Of a stretch of 64,000 nucleotides of DNA, positions 51,987 to 60,638 are shown piece after piece. The first letter of the stretch is position 1; every line of letters begins with the position of its first letter. The translations under genes and the position numbers were made by a program. Source of the stretch: Rhabdothermincola sediminis (lineage in GTDB: Bacteria; Actinomycetota; Acidimicrobiia; Acidimicrobiales; Acidimicrobilacustridaceae); assembly GCF_014805525.1 (NCBI RefSeq), contig NZ_JACFSZ010000009.1, positions 81,527 through 145,526 of the forward strand, read 5' to 3'. Under the pieces are notes generated by a model. It had not been told where the DNA came from. It saw only the letters and a list, made by a program, of their open reading frames with translations, and ran no database searches.

Positions 51987-52420
51987 CGGCAGCAGGGTGC
52001 ACCGGGCGTGGTGAGCGCCAGGCCGCCGGCCGGGTCGGGGTGACCGAACGACTCGGCGTCCGCGAGGACCGTGTAGACCTCCCACCGGGCACCGTCGGGA
52101 TCGGTCACCCACACCTTGTCCTGCACCGCGTAGCAGCAGGTGGTCTGCTCTTCGACGTCGGTGCCGAGGCCGCTGCGGGCGAGCCGGGCGGTGGCGGACA
52201 CCACCTCGTCGGTGCTGTCGACCTCGATGCCGAGGTGGTTGAGGCGCTCGCCCGCTCCCTCGCCGGTCTCGAACAGCACCAGCTTGAGCGGGGGATCGGC
52301 TACCGCGAAGTTGGCGTACCCGGGCTTGCGCTTGGCCGGCTCCACGCCCAGCAGGCGGGAGTAGAAGGCCACGGCCTCGTCGAGGTCGGAGACGTTCAGG
52401 GCGAGCTGCACTCGGGACAT
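51983..52420 (-). CDS. arsI: ArsI/CadI-family VOC protein (C-As lyase-like)
   Basis: 145 residues, vicinal-oxygen-chelate fold: VQLALNVSDLDEAVAFYSRLLG, LNHLGIEV and TTCCYAVQDKVWVTDPDG with the Cys-Cys pair that binds trivalent arsenicals. ArsI cleaves the carbon-arsenic bond of methyl or aromatic arsenicals; CadI-type paralogs respond to cadmium. First gene of the minus-strand ars unit. Confidence 0.85.
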   Translation of the reverse strand: MSRVQLALNVSDLDEAVAFYSRLLGVEPAKRKPGYANFAVADPPLKLVLFETGEGAGERLNHLGIEVDSTDEVVSATARLARSGLGTDVEEQTTCCYAVQDKVWVTDPDGARWEVYTVLADAESFGHPDPAGGLALTTPGAPCCR

Positions 52421-52462
52421 CGGGGCCTCCTCGCACACGCCGGGCACCTGCCGGCTGATAGA

Positions 52463-52506
52463 TTGATGACCTTCGATACCATACCAAAGCATCAAAGCAT
52501 CGATAC
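52463..52506. promoter_or_regulatory. Divergent arsR/arsI control region with repeats
   Basis: AT-rich stretch in a GC-rich setting. TTGATG (52463) and CATCAA (52490) are inverted; TCGATAC occurs at 52473 and 52500 as a 27-base direct repeat. Likely holds both promoters and ArsR sites for the two divergent genes. Confidence 0.5.
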
Positions 52507-52555
52507 ACGTCAATATGTAGGGAGTGTGCCACCCGTCCCATCGAGGGAGGTCGCC

Positions 52556-52903
52556 GTGGCCGGACACCGCCAACCCGCCGTCGAGCTCCACGGGTGCTGC
52601 CCGTCGGTCGCCGGGGCCCCACTCAGCGAGCACGAGGCCAAGGCGCTCGCTGATGCCTTCGCCGCGCTCGCGGATCCCGTACGGGTGCGCCTACTGTCGA
52701 TCATCGCCTCCGCCGAGGGCGGGGACGTGTGCGCCTGCGACCTGGTCGAGCCCGTCGGGCGGAGCCAGCCGACGGTCAGCCATCACCTGAAGGTCCTCCA
52801 CCAGGCGGGCCTGGTCGATCGGGAGAAGCGGGGCACCTGGGTCTGGTATCGGGCGGTCCCCGAACGCCTCCGGGCCTTGCAGCAGGCGCTCGCGCCCTCC
52901 TGA
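52556..52903 (+). CDS. arsR: ArsR-family regulator of the second ars locus
   Basis: 115 residues: winged helix ALADPVRVRLLSIIAS, GRSQPTVSHHLKVLHQAGLV, and Cys set GDVCACDLVEP (the CxC-D-L As(III) site of classical ArsR) with another Cys pair near residue 16. GTG 52556 has GGAGG five bases before; GTG 52526 is possible. Divergent from arsI, which it most likely represses. Confidence 0.88.
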   Translation: MAGHRQPAVELHGCCPSVAGAPLSEHEAKALADAFAALADPVRVRLLSIIASAEGGDVCACDLVEPVGRSQPTVSHHLKVLHQAGLVDREKRGTWVWYRAVPERLRALQQALAPS

Positions 52904-52999
52904 TCGCCACGCCCGGCCCTCGCCGTGACCAGCGGGGGTTGCTCGTCGCGTGCCGCCGACCTCGGAGCCGGCCGGCGCGACCAGTAGCGTCCGGGGACC

Positions 53000-54673
53000 A
53001 TGAGCACGCACGCCGGCAGCGCAGCGCAGGGGCCGATTCGCCCCCAGGTCACGGCCGACTCGAGGAGCTTCTGGGCAGGATGCCAGGAAGGTGTCCTTCG
53101 GCTCCCGGCGTGCAGGGACTGTGGCTACGTGCTCTACCCGCCAGGGCCGGTCTGCCCCCAGTGCCGCTCCCGCTCCCTCGGCCCGAAGTACCTGGAGCCC
53201 GAGGGTCGCGTCTACAGCCTGAGCGTCAGCCACCAGCCGGCGCGACCGGACCTGGCAGTGCCCTACACCATCGTCATCGTCGAGCTCGACGCCGCGCCCG
53301 AGGTGCGCATGACCATGCGGGTCCGCCCCGCGGACCAGCACGCCGGGTTGGCGATCGGCGATCCGGTGCGCATCGGTTTCGAGCAGGTCGACGAGGAGTT
53401 CGCCGTGCCGGTCGCCGATCCGCTGGCCGGCGAGGCGGGAGGCGATCGCCATCGCAGCGAGCTGGGCCGGGTCACCTTCGCCAAGGTGTCGGGTGGCAAG
53501 CCGGAGCACCGGGCGGTGATCGCCGGGGTGGGCCAGTCGGAGGTCGGCCGGCGGCTGATGCGCAGCGAGCTCGACCTGACCGTCGACGCCGCGCTGGCGG
53601 CCATCGCGGATGCCGGCCTGGCGCCTGGCGACATCGACGGCATCGCCGCCTACCCGGGTGCGGGCATCGGCCCGCCGGGCTACGCCGGGCCCCACACCGA
53701 CCAGGTCGCCGCGGCCCTGGGGCTCGAACTGGCTTGGCACCGGGCCGGGGCCGAAGGCGCCGGCCAGCTCCAGCCGATCATCGACGCGGTGCTCGCCGTG
53801 GCCGGCGGGTTGTGCACCCACGCACTCGTGTACCGCACCAGCATCGAGTCGACCGTGGGCGCCTTGATGCGGGCCGGGGCCATGGCCCCACCGCCGGTCG
53901 GCCCCGCCGGGGGCTTCGCCGAGTGGCTGCTGCCCTTCGACGCGGTCACCCCTGCGCACTGGCTGGCGCCGTATGCGGCCCGCCACCAGCACCAGTTCGG
54001 CACCACCCGGGCACAGCTCGGCGCCGTCGCGCTCACGGCCCGGGCGAACGCGGCTCGCACCCCGGGAGCGGTGATGACCGAGCCGTTGACCATCGAGGAC
54101 TACCTCGGGTCCCGCCCGATCGCCACACCCCTGCACCTGCTCGACTGCGACGTGCCCGTCGACGGTTCCACCGCGGTGGTGGTGTCGCGGGCCGATCGGG
54201 CCGTCGACCTGCCCGGTCCGGCGGTGAGGATCGAGGCGATGGGGACCGGCGTGGGGCTGCGGCCGTCGTGGCACCAGTGGCCGGATCTCACCACCATGGC
54301 CGCGTCGGGTGCCGCGGCCACCATGTGGGCCCGCACCGACCTCGCCCCTGCGGACGTGGACGTGGCCCAGCTCTACGACGGCTTCAGCTTCCTGGCGCTG
54401 TTCTGGCTGGAGGCGCTCGGGTTCTGTGAGCACGGCGACGGGGGCCCCTTCGTCGAAGGAGGCGGTCGCATCGCGCTCGGCGGGGAGCTGCCCCTGAACA
54501 CCGGCGGTGGGCAACTCAGCGGGGGGCGCCTCCACGGGTGGGGACTACTGCGAGAGGCCTGCCTGCAGCTGCGGCGGCAGGCCACCGGCCGCCAGATCGA
54601 GGCGGAGGTGGCGATGGTGAGCACCGGTGGCGGCCCGGTCGCCGGTTGCCTGCTGCTCACCCGTGCCGGCTGA
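53000..54673 (+). CDS. OB-fold (DUF35) domain fused to thiolase-like lipid-transfer protein
   Basis: 557 residues. Residues ~20-130: zinc-ribbon and OB-fold (CRDCGYVLYPPGPVCPQCRS) as in the DUF35 part of ChsH2. Residues ~170-557: thiolase-like domain (AVIAGVGQSEVGRR, AAIADAGLAPGDIDGI, VAQLYDGFSFLALFWLEALG, GELPLNTGGGQLSGGRLHGWG). In mycobacteria Ltp2 and the DUF35 of ChsH2 together form a steroid side-chain aldolase. Here both are one chain. Aldolase role is inference. Confidence 0.8.
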   Translation: MSTHAGSAAQGPIRPQVTADSRSFWAGCQEGVLRLPACRDCGYVLYPPGPVCPQCRSRSLGPKYLEPEGRVYSLSVSHQPARPDLAVPYTIVIVELDAAPEVRMTMRVRPADQHAGLAIGDPVRIGFEQVDEEFAVPVADPLAGEAGGDRHRSELGRVTFAKVSGGKPEHRAVIAGVGQSEVGRRLMRSELDLTVDAALAAIADAGLAPGDIDGIAAYPGAGIGPPGYAGPHTDQVAAALGLELAWHRAGAEGAGQLQPIIDAVLAVAGGLCTHALVYRTSIESTVGALMRAGAMAPPPVGPAGGFAEWLLPFDAVTPAHWLAPYAARHQHQFGTTRAQLGAVALTARANAARTPGAVMTEPLTIEDYLGSRPIATPLHLLDCDVPVDGSTAVVVSRADRAVDLPGPAVRIEAMGTGVGLRPSWHQWPDLTTMAASGAAATMWARTDLAPADVDVAQLYDGFSFLALFWLEALGFCEHGDGGPFVEGGGRIALGGELPLNTGGGQLSGGRLHGWGLLREACLQLRRQATGRQIEAEVAMVSTGGGPVAGCLLLTRAG

Positions 54674-54728
54674 GACAGATCGCGATGCGGTTGGCGGCGC
54701 CGCTCTCGACGACGGCGCGGGACTAGGG

Positions 54729-54742
54729 TGAACCACCGTTCA
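54729..54742. promoter_or_regulatory. TetR-type operator TGAACnnnnGTTCA (site 1)
   Basis: TGAACCACCGTTCA, palindromic arms TGAAC/GTTCA, 25 bases before the SDR start. The same arms occur before the SDR start near 58.8 kb. A TetR gene is the second gene downstream. Confidence 0.55.
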
Positions 54743-54767
54743 GTTCCTCGAACGGGAGTCCATCCAC

Positions 54768-55661
54768 GTGAGCGACGACGAGAGCCGTCAGGTATCGACT
54801 GGGGCATGGGGGCAGGACACCGATGTCGCCCCCCGGGTCGCGGTGGTGACCGGCGCGTCCGCCGGCATCGGGCGAGCGATAGCGGTGGGCCTCGGTGAGC
54901 TGGGATGGACCGTCGCCATCGGCGCTCGGCGCGCCGACCGCCTGGAGGAGACCGCGGCAGCGGTACGGGCCGCAGGCGGCACGCCCTGGTCACACCCCCT
55001 GGACGTCACCGACGACGCGTCGGTCGACGCCTTCTTCGCTGACCTCGAAGCCGAGCTGGGGCCGGCGCACGCGGTGGTGAACAACGCCGGCGTCGGCTAC
55101 CTGGGCGCCATCGCCGAGACGACCACCGAGCGCCTGCGGGCCGCGGTCGACACCAACCTGCTCGGTGCTCTTTACTGCACCCGCGCCGCCACGGCGGCGA
55201 TGCTGCGCGCCGGCATCGCCGGCGACGTGGTGTTCATCAGCAGCGACTCGATCCAGCAGCCCTACCCGCACATGCTCACCTACGGGGCCACCAAGGCCGC
55301 GATCGAGTACCTCGCCGCGGGGCTCGACGTCGAGCTCGGCGGCACCGGCATCCGGGTGACCACGGTGCGGCTCGGGCCCACGGTCAGCGAGTTCAACACC
55401 ACCTGGACGGACGAGGACATGATCGCCTTCATGCACGCCTGGGAGCGGCTGGGCATCAAGCAGGACTTCAACTACATCCCAGCCGAGGCGGTGGCCCACG
55501 CGGTGATCACCGCCCTGAGCGCGCCCCGGGGCACCAAGGTAAGCCTGCTGTCCGTGCGCCCCGAGGTGACCCGCAGCGCCGATCCCCGCCAGATGTGGGC
55601 CGACGCCGCCGACCAGGGGCGCAGCCGGGCCAGGGCGAGCCGCGACGCGAAGGGGCGCTGA
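54768..55661 (+). CDS. Short-chain dehydrogenase/reductase
   Basis: 297 residues. VTGASAGIGRAIAVGLGELGWTVAIGARRADRL (Arg after the fingerprint suggests NADP(H)), NNAGVGYLGAI, SSDSIQQPYPHMLTYGATKAAIEYLAAG (Ser, Tyr-x3-Lys). GTG start. One base separates its stop from the TetR gene start, so co-transcribed, and probably self-regulated with it. Confidence 0.82.
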   Translation: MSDDESRQVSTGAWGQDTDVAPRVAVVTGASAGIGRAIAVGLGELGWTVAIGARRADRLEETAAAVRAAGGTPWSHPLDVTDDASVDAFFADLEAELGPAHAVVNNAGVGYLGAIAETTTERLRAAVDTNLLGALYCTRAATAAMLRAGIAGDVVFISSDSIQQPYPHMLTYGATKAAIEYLAAGLDVELGGTGIRVTTVRLGPTVSEFNTTWTDEDMIAFMHAWERLGIKQDFNYIPAEAVAHAVITALSAPRGTKVSLLSVRPEVTRSADPRQMWADAADQGRSRARASRDAKGR

Positions 55662-55662
55662 G

Positions 55663-56322
55663 GTGGCCCGCACCGACCGCAGCACGGCGGAGTCCCTTCG
55701 CGACCAGCGGCGCCGGGAGAAGGACCGGGTGAGCCGCCAGCACATCCTCGACGCCGCAGAGCGGGTGTTCGGCCGCAAGGGCTTCCACAACGCCACCTTG
55801 AAGGAGGTGGCTGAGCAGGCCGAGTTCTCGGTCGGCGCGCTCTACGGGTTCTTCGACGGCAAGGACGACCTTTTCGCCCAGGTTCTCGAACGCCAGGGGC
55901 GAGCACTGCTGTCGGCGATGGAGCAGGCGGCCGGCGAGGAGGGATCGGCGAGGGGGAAGCTGCATCGGATCGCCGACGCGCAACTTGACTACTTCCGGCA
56001 ACGGCCGGACTTCTACCGGTTGTTCGAGCGCGAGCTCGGCGGGGCGACGTGGACGTTTCGAGCCAGCCTCAACGAGGCGGGCTTCGAGCGCTATCGCGAG
56101 GTGATGTCGTTCGAGGCCGGCATCTTCCGCGAGGGAGTGGAGGCCGGTGAGCTGCGTGCCGGGGATCCCGAGATCATGGCGGCGCTGTTCTCCGGGATCA
56201 TGCAGGCCTACATCGCCCAGTGGGTGTTCGGGCTGGACACCCGGGGGCGCTCCGCGGTGGAGGAGGCGTTTCCGGTGGAGGCACTGCACGAGCTGATCGA
56301 CCGGGCGTTCGCCGCCGGGTGA
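55663..56322 (+). CDS. TetR-family transcriptional regulator
   Basis: 219 residues with HTH in HILDAAERVFGRKGFHNATLKEVAEQAEFSVGALYGFFDGKDDLFAQVL. C-terminal domain helical with YFRQRPDFYRLFERELGG, a ligand pocket likely for an acyl or aromatic compound. Candidate binder of the paired TGAACnnnnGTTCA sites at 54729 and 58840. Confidence 0.82.
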   Translation: MARTDRSTAESLRDQRRREKDRVSRQHILDAAERVFGRKGFHNATLKEVAEQAEFSVGALYGFFDGKDDLFAQVLERQGRALLSAMEQAAGEEGSARGKLHRIADAQLDYFRQRPDFYRLFERELGGATWTFRASLNEAGFERYREVMSFEAGIFREGVEAGELRAGDPEIMAALFSGIMQAYIAQWVFGLDTRGRSAVEEAFPVEALHELIDRAFAAG

Positions 56323-56374
56323 GCGCACTGGGCCGCAGGTCCGCGAGGCGGGCCGGACGCAGGAGGAGGGCGTG

Positions 56375-57124
56375 ATGCGTTTCGAGGGGAAGGTGGCCGT
56401 GGTGACCGGCGCCGGCCGGGGCATCGGGGAGGCCTACGCCAAAGGGCTGGCCCGGGAGGGCGCGGCGGTGGTGGTGGCCGAGCTCGACGCCGACCAGGGC
56501 GAGCGGGTGGCGGGCGAGATCCGGTCGGCCGGCGGGCGAGCCGAGTTCGTGCCCACCGACGTGTCCGACGAATCCTCCACGAGGGCGATGGGGGAGGCGG
56601 CCCGGGAGGCGTTCGGCGGCGTGGACTACCTGGTCAACAACGCGGCGATCTACGGCGGCATGAAGATCGAGAGCCTGCTCAAGGTCGACTGGAACTACTA
56701 CAACCGCTTCATGGCGGTGAACATGAACGGCGCGGTGCTGTGCACCCGGGCGGTGTACAAGTCGATGCACGAGCGCGGTGGGGGAGCGATCGTCAACCAG
56801 TCGTCGACCGCGGCGTGGATGGGTGCCGGCTTCTACGGGATCGCCAAGCTGGCCCTGCACGGCATCACCCACACCCTCGCCAGCGAGCTGGGCTGGCGCA
56901 ACATCCGGGTGAACGCCATCGCGCCGGGCCCCACTGACACCGAGGCCACCCGCAGCACCGTCGACGAGGGCATCCTGCAGTCCATCGTGTCGGGCATGCC
57001 GCTCAAGCGCCTGGGCACGGTGGACGACATGGTCCATGCCTGCCTGTTCCTGCTCTCCGACGAGGCGTCGTGGATCACGGGCCACATCCTCAACGTCGAC
57101 GGCGGCCAGGTCATGCGGGTCTGA
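56375..57124 (+). CDS. Short-chain dehydrogenase/reductase
   Basis: 249 residues: VTGAGRGIGEAYAKGLAREGAAVVVAELD (acidic end of beta-2, NAD-type), NNAAIYGGMK, NQSSTAAWMGAGFYGIAKLAL (Tyr-x3-Lys), HILNVDGGQVMRV. AGGAGGAGGG at 56361-56370 sets the start at ATG 56375 (GTG 56372 also possible). 52 bases after the TetR gene. Confidence 0.82.
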   Translation: MRFEGKVAVVTGAGRGIGEAYAKGLAREGAAVVVAELDADQGERVAGEIRSAGGRAEFVPTDVSDESSTRAMGEAAREAFGGVDYLVNNAAIYGGMKIESLLKVDWNYYNRFMAVNMNGAVLCTRAVYKSMHERGGGAIVNQSSTAAWMGAGFYGIAKLALHGITHTLASELGWRNIRVNAIAPGPTDTEATRSTVDEGILQSIVSGMPLKRLGTVDDMVHACLFLLSDEASWITGHILNVDGGQVMRV

Positions 57125-57156
57125 TCGCGCCGCCCGCGTCGCGCTAGACAACGCGG

Positions 57157-58038
57157 ATGGACTTCGGCCTGTTCGCTCCCACCGCCAATCCGTTCTCGAC
57201 CCCCGAGTGGCTCCAGGCTCTCGGGCGGGGAGCCGAGGAGCTCGGGGTGCACTCGCTGTGGGTGCCAGAGCACGTGGTGCTCTTCGACGACTACGCCTCG
57301 CGCTACCCGTACTCGGCGGACGGCAGGATCCCCGCACCGCCGGGCTCGGGGATGCTCGAGCCCTTTACCACCCTGTCGTTCCTCGCCGCGTGCACCTCCA
57401 CGGTGCGCCTCGGCACCGCGATCTGCCTGCTCCCCCAGCGCAACCCGGTCTACGCGGCGAAGGAGGTGGCCACCCTCGACTGGCTGTCGAACGGTCGGGT
57501 CGACTTCGGCATCGGGGTCGGCTGGTTGAAGGAGGAGTTCGAGGTGGTCAACGTTCCCTGGGAACGGCGAGGGGCGCGCACCGACGAGTACCTCGAGGTG
57601 ATGAAGGCCCTCTGGTGCGAGGATCCCTCCAGCTACCAGGGCGAGATCTACACGCTGCCACCGTGCAACATGCATCCCAAGCCGCTGCAGGCGCCGCACC
57701 CGCCGCTGCACATGGGGGGCGAGAGTGACGCCGCCCTCCGGCGGGTGGCGCGCACGGGGCAGGGCTGGTTCACGTTCAACCGCCTGCCGGCGGAGGTGCC
57801 CGAGGGTCTGGAGCGGCTGGGCCGGGCGCTGGAAGCCGCGGGGCGCGACCGCTCGGAGGTGACGGTCACCGTGTGCCCGTACTTCAACGGCTGCACGCCG
57901 GAGATGGTCGAGCAGTACGCGGAGGCGGGTGTGGACCAGGTGGTGGCGCTTGTCTTCGCCATGACGGCAGAGGACATGGCCCCCGCTCTGGACCAGCTCC
58001 GACCCTGCGTGGAGCGGGCTCGGTCTCTCTCGAGCTGA
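57157..58038 (+). CDS. LLM-class F420-type oxidoreductase
   Basis: 293 residues: MDFGLFAPTANPF, GRGAEELGVHSLWVPEHV, STVRLGTAICLLPQRNPVYAAKEVATLDWLSNGRVDFGIGVGWLKEEFE, HMGGESDAALRRVARTGQGW. Typical of actinobacterial F420-dependent TIGR03619-type proteins. Ends six bases from the convergent SDR. Part of the 53.0-58.8 kb cluster. Confidence 0.85.
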   Translation: MDFGLFAPTANPFSTPEWLQALGRGAEELGVHSLWVPEHVVLFDDYASRYPYSADGRIPAPPGSGMLEPFTTLSFLAACTSTVRLGTAICLLPQRNPVYAAKEVATLDWLSNGRVDFGIGVGWLKEEFEVVNVPWERRGARTDEYLEVMKALWCEDPSSYQGEIYTLPPCNMHPKPLQAPHPPLHMGGESDAALRRVARTGQGWFTFNRLPAEVPEGLERLGRALEAAGRDRSEVTVTVCPYFNGCTPEMVEQYAEAGVDQVVALVFAMTAEDMAPALDQLRPCVERARSLSS

Positions 58039-58044
58039 GCCAGG

Positions 58045-58797
58045 TCAGCTGGTCGCGTACCCGCCGTTGATGGGGATGGTCTGGCCGGTCACCCACGAGG
58101 CTTCGTCGCTGGCCAGCCACAGCACCGCGGGGGCGATGTCCGCCGGTGCCCCGATGCGGCCCACGGGATACCGGCGGGCCATCCGCTGGACGAGCTCCGG
58201 GTCCCCACCGGGAGGGCCGAGCGTGCCGAGTGCCAGGGCGTTGACCGTGACCCCGTGGGGGGCGACCTCCTTGGCGAGCGCCCGGCTGAAGCCGGCCGCA
58301 CCGGCCTTGGCCGCGCAGTAGACCGCCAGCAGACCCTCACCCGTGCGGCCCGCGTCGCTCACGATGTTGACCACCCGGCCCCAGCCACGCTCCACCATCC
58401 CGCCGACGGTGGCGTGGCAGCAGTGCAGGACCCCATAGAGGTTGATGTCGATCCACGCCCGCCAGCTCTCCGGGCTGGTCTGGTGGAACGGGAGCAGGTC
58501 CCAGGACGGGTTGGGTGGGACTCCCGCATTGTTGACCAGGATGTCGACCGGCCCGAGCCGCGCCTCGGCCTCCGACACCATCTGCCCCACCGCCTCGAGA
58601 TCGGTGACGTCGGCCTCGATGGCGATCGCCATGCCACCGGCGGCGCTGATCGCGCTGGCCACGGCCCCGGCGCGATCGGGGAACAGGTCGTTGACCACCA
58701 CCGCCGCGCCGTTGTTCGCGAGCACCCGCGCGATCTCGGCGCCGAGGTTCTGGCCGGCGCCGGTGATCAGCGCGACCCTGCCGCTCAGGTCGAACAT
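58045..58797 (-). CDS. Short-chain dehydrogenase/reductase
   Basis: 250 residues: ITGAGQNLGAEIARVLANNGAAVVVNDL, NNAGVPPNPSWDL, VSDAGRTGEGLLAVYCAAKAGAAGFSRAL (Tyr-x3-Lys), WVTGQTIPINGGY. ATG 58797 lies 42 bases from the second TGAACnnnnGTTCA palindrome, so it should belong to the same regulon as the SDR at 54.8 kb. Confidence 0.82.
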   Translation of the reverse strand: MFDLSGRVALITGAGQNLGAEIARVLANNGAAVVVNDLFPDRAGAVASAISAAGGMAIAIEADVTDLEAVGQMVSEAEARLGPVDILVNNAGVPPNPSWDLLPFHQTSPESWRAWIDINLYGVLHCCHATVGGMVERGWGRVVNIVSDAGRTGEGLLAVYCAAKAGAAGFSRALAKEVAPHGVTVNALALGTLGPPGGDPELVQRMARRYPVGRIGAPADIAPAVLWLASDEASWVTGQTIPINGGYATS

Positions 58798-58839
58798 CCG
58801 ACGAGTCTGACGGTCGGCCAGAGCAAGGGTCAAGAAAAC

Positions 58840-58853
58840 TGAACGACGGTTCA
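58840..58853. promoter_or_regulatory. TetR-type operator TGAACnnnnGTTCA (site 2)
   Basis: Read on the minus strand it is TGAACCGTCGTTCA, matching site 1 at 12 of 14 positions and continuing with AG in both. Upstream of the minus-strand SDR. Confidence 0.55.
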
Positions 58854-58908
58854 CACCTCGCCGCCGGCCCATCCAGCGGTGAGGGCAGCCGCCGGGTGGC
58901 CGCCGGGA

Positions 58909-59421
58909 TCAGCTCGAGCTCGGCCAGGTGATGTCGATGGGCGGGTCGGGCAGCTCGCCGGCCACCAGGTCGGGTAGGTGGTCCCGCAGGCGGTGGGGCA
59001 GCAGCGGCACGTCCGAGTCGAGCAGTTCGTCGAGGGCCCACCAGCGATGCCCCCGGAAGGCCATCGCCTCCAGCGCCTCGAGGCCCCGCGGCTGGTGGAG
59101 GTGCTCGTCGCCCGGGCGGTCGAGCCAGGCCACGTGCACCCGCTCGTGCTGGTCGAAGTCCCAGCCGCCGAAGCGGAACCGCGCGTGCTGCACCCACACG
59201 CACGGCCCGACACGGGCGTCGCGGATGCCGGCCTCCTCCCACAGCTCACGGGCTGCCGCCTCCGCGCTCGACTCGTGCGGGTCCATCCCGCCTCCGGGGA
59301 TCTCCCACCACGGCGGCTTGGTCCGGTCGGCGGGATCGGAGGCGTTGATGAGCAGCACCCGGTCGCGGGTGTCCAGCAACACGACCCGGGCGGCCCGCCG
59401 GCGCAGGGTGAAGGGGCTCAC
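58909..59421 (-). CDS. Nudix hydrolase
   Basis: 170 residues with an intact Nudix box GGGMDPHESSAEAAARELWEEAGI (Gx5Ex7REUxEExGU), preceded by WEIPGG. Hydrolyses a nucleoside diphosphate linked to another group; substrate unknown. GTG or ATG start overlaps the DUF2332 stop by four bases, so coupled. Confidence 0.85.
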   Translation of the reverse strand: MSPFTLRRRAARVVLLDTRDRVLLINASDPADRTKPPWWEIPGGGMDPHESSAEAAARELWEEAGIRDARVGPCVWVQHARFRFGGWDFDQHERVHVAWLDRPGDEHLHQPRGLEALEAMAFRGHRWWALDELLDSDVPLLPHRLRDHLPDLVAGELPDPPIDITWPSSS

Positions 59422-60545
59422 GACGATCCTTCACCGCCGATCCAGTCGAGCCAGGCTCCGTGGGCGTGGGTCCAGGCGAGTGGCGTCGAGTGCTCTCGGC
59501 TCCCGCGCCACCACGCCACCCCGACCAGGGTGGCGTCAGTGCCTTCCTCCACCTGCGGGCGGCGAGCAGCGGGAACCCAGGGGATCACGTGCGGGTACTC
59601 GGCGGTCAGCAGCACGATGTCGCGACCTGTGCCATGGGCCGCCACCCGGTCGTGCACGTCTTGTCGCCCCTCGCGGGTGAGGTAGGCCAGGGCCCAGGTG
59701 GAGAAGACCACCGGCACCGCGCCCGGTGGCAGGTCCTCGATGACCGGATCGAGCAGGTCGAGCACGTCGCCCGTGTGCAGCTGGGGTGGGTGCGGAGCGT
59801 GCCGGGCCAGCTCGATCGCCCGCCGGAGCCGCTCCTGCCGGTCTGTCACCCCGGGCCACAGGCAGGCCTCGAGCCATCGGGTCGCATCGGGGTCGCGGAC
59901 GTCGACCGGGTCGAGGTCGATCCCGGTGCGGGCCACGATGGGCAGCGGACCCTGCGGCAGCGGTGGCGTAGTGGCGCCTTTGAGCTGGCAGTGCAGCCGT
60001 ACCGGGGAGTGGGGGTCGCCGGTGGTCAGCACGGTGCCGTCTGGGTCGCGGTACTCGATGTGGAAGCGGTCGGCGAGCAGGTTGAGACCTGCGCTGGGCC
60101 CGATCTCGACCAGGGCCAGGTCGCGACCGGGGAGCTGTCGGGTGATCCACGCCAGTGAGGGGATGAGGGCCGCGGAGCGCCCGACCTCGTTGGTCTGGAT
60201 CGAGCAGTTCGCCAGCCGGGTGCGGATCTCCGGCGCCCTGGCGGTGACCAGGTCCCGGAAGGCGGGCCACGGGTCCTGGTCGTGGCCCTGGTAGATCGCC
60301 GCCAGGGTCAGTCCGGGTTCGCGCAGCACCAGCTCGTGGACCACCGCCAGCAGCGAGATGGGCAGCATGGAGACCGGCTTGTCCTCGGGGTGCAGCTCGA
60401 GGGCCGTGGCGAGCAGGTCCGGGTCCTCGGCCCAGGCCCGGGCGATCCGTTCGTAGGTGGGGCTGTAACCCCGGAAGTTGCCGTCGGCCAGGGCCACGAG
60501 CACGCCTGCGAGCTCAGTGGCTGGGTCCGTGCTCCTTGTGGTCAT
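59418..60545 (-). CDS. DUF2332-family protein
   Basis: 375 residues, cytoplasmic. Sequence blocks match DUF2332: NFRGYSPTYERIARAWAEDPDL, CSIQTNEVGRSAALIPSL, LVEIGPSAGLNLLADRF, VVFSTWALAYLTREGR, TAEYPHVIPW. The EIGPSAGLNL segment looks like a methyltransferase SAM-binding motif, so a methyltransferase-related fold is likely; activity unknown. Divergent from the FadD-type ligase. Confidence 0.78.
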   Translation of the reverse strand: MTTRSTDPATELAGVLVALADGNFRGYSPTYERIARAWAEDPDLLATALELHPEDKPVSMLPISLLAVVHELVLREPGLTLAAIYQGHDQDPWPAFRDLVTARAPEIRTRLANCSIQTNEVGRSAALIPSLAWITRQLPGRDLALVEIGPSAGLNLLADRFHIEYRDPDGTVLTTGDPHSPVRLHCQLKGATTPPLPQGPLPIVARTGIDLDPVDVRDPDATRWLEACLWPGVTDRQERLRRAIELARHAPHPPQLHTGDVLDLLDPVIEDLPPGAVPVVFSTWALAYLTREGRQDVHDRVAAHGTGRDIVLLTAEYPHVIPWVPAARRPQVEEGTDATLVGVAWWRGSREHSTPLAWTHAHGAWLDWIGGEGSS

Positions 60546-60638
60546 CGTGAAGGAAGCCTACGGCTCATGCTCCGATCACTGCGCTGACCGGTTGGCTCTC
60601 CTCTGACGGCGCGTCAGGTCCAGCGGTAGGGTGCGCAC

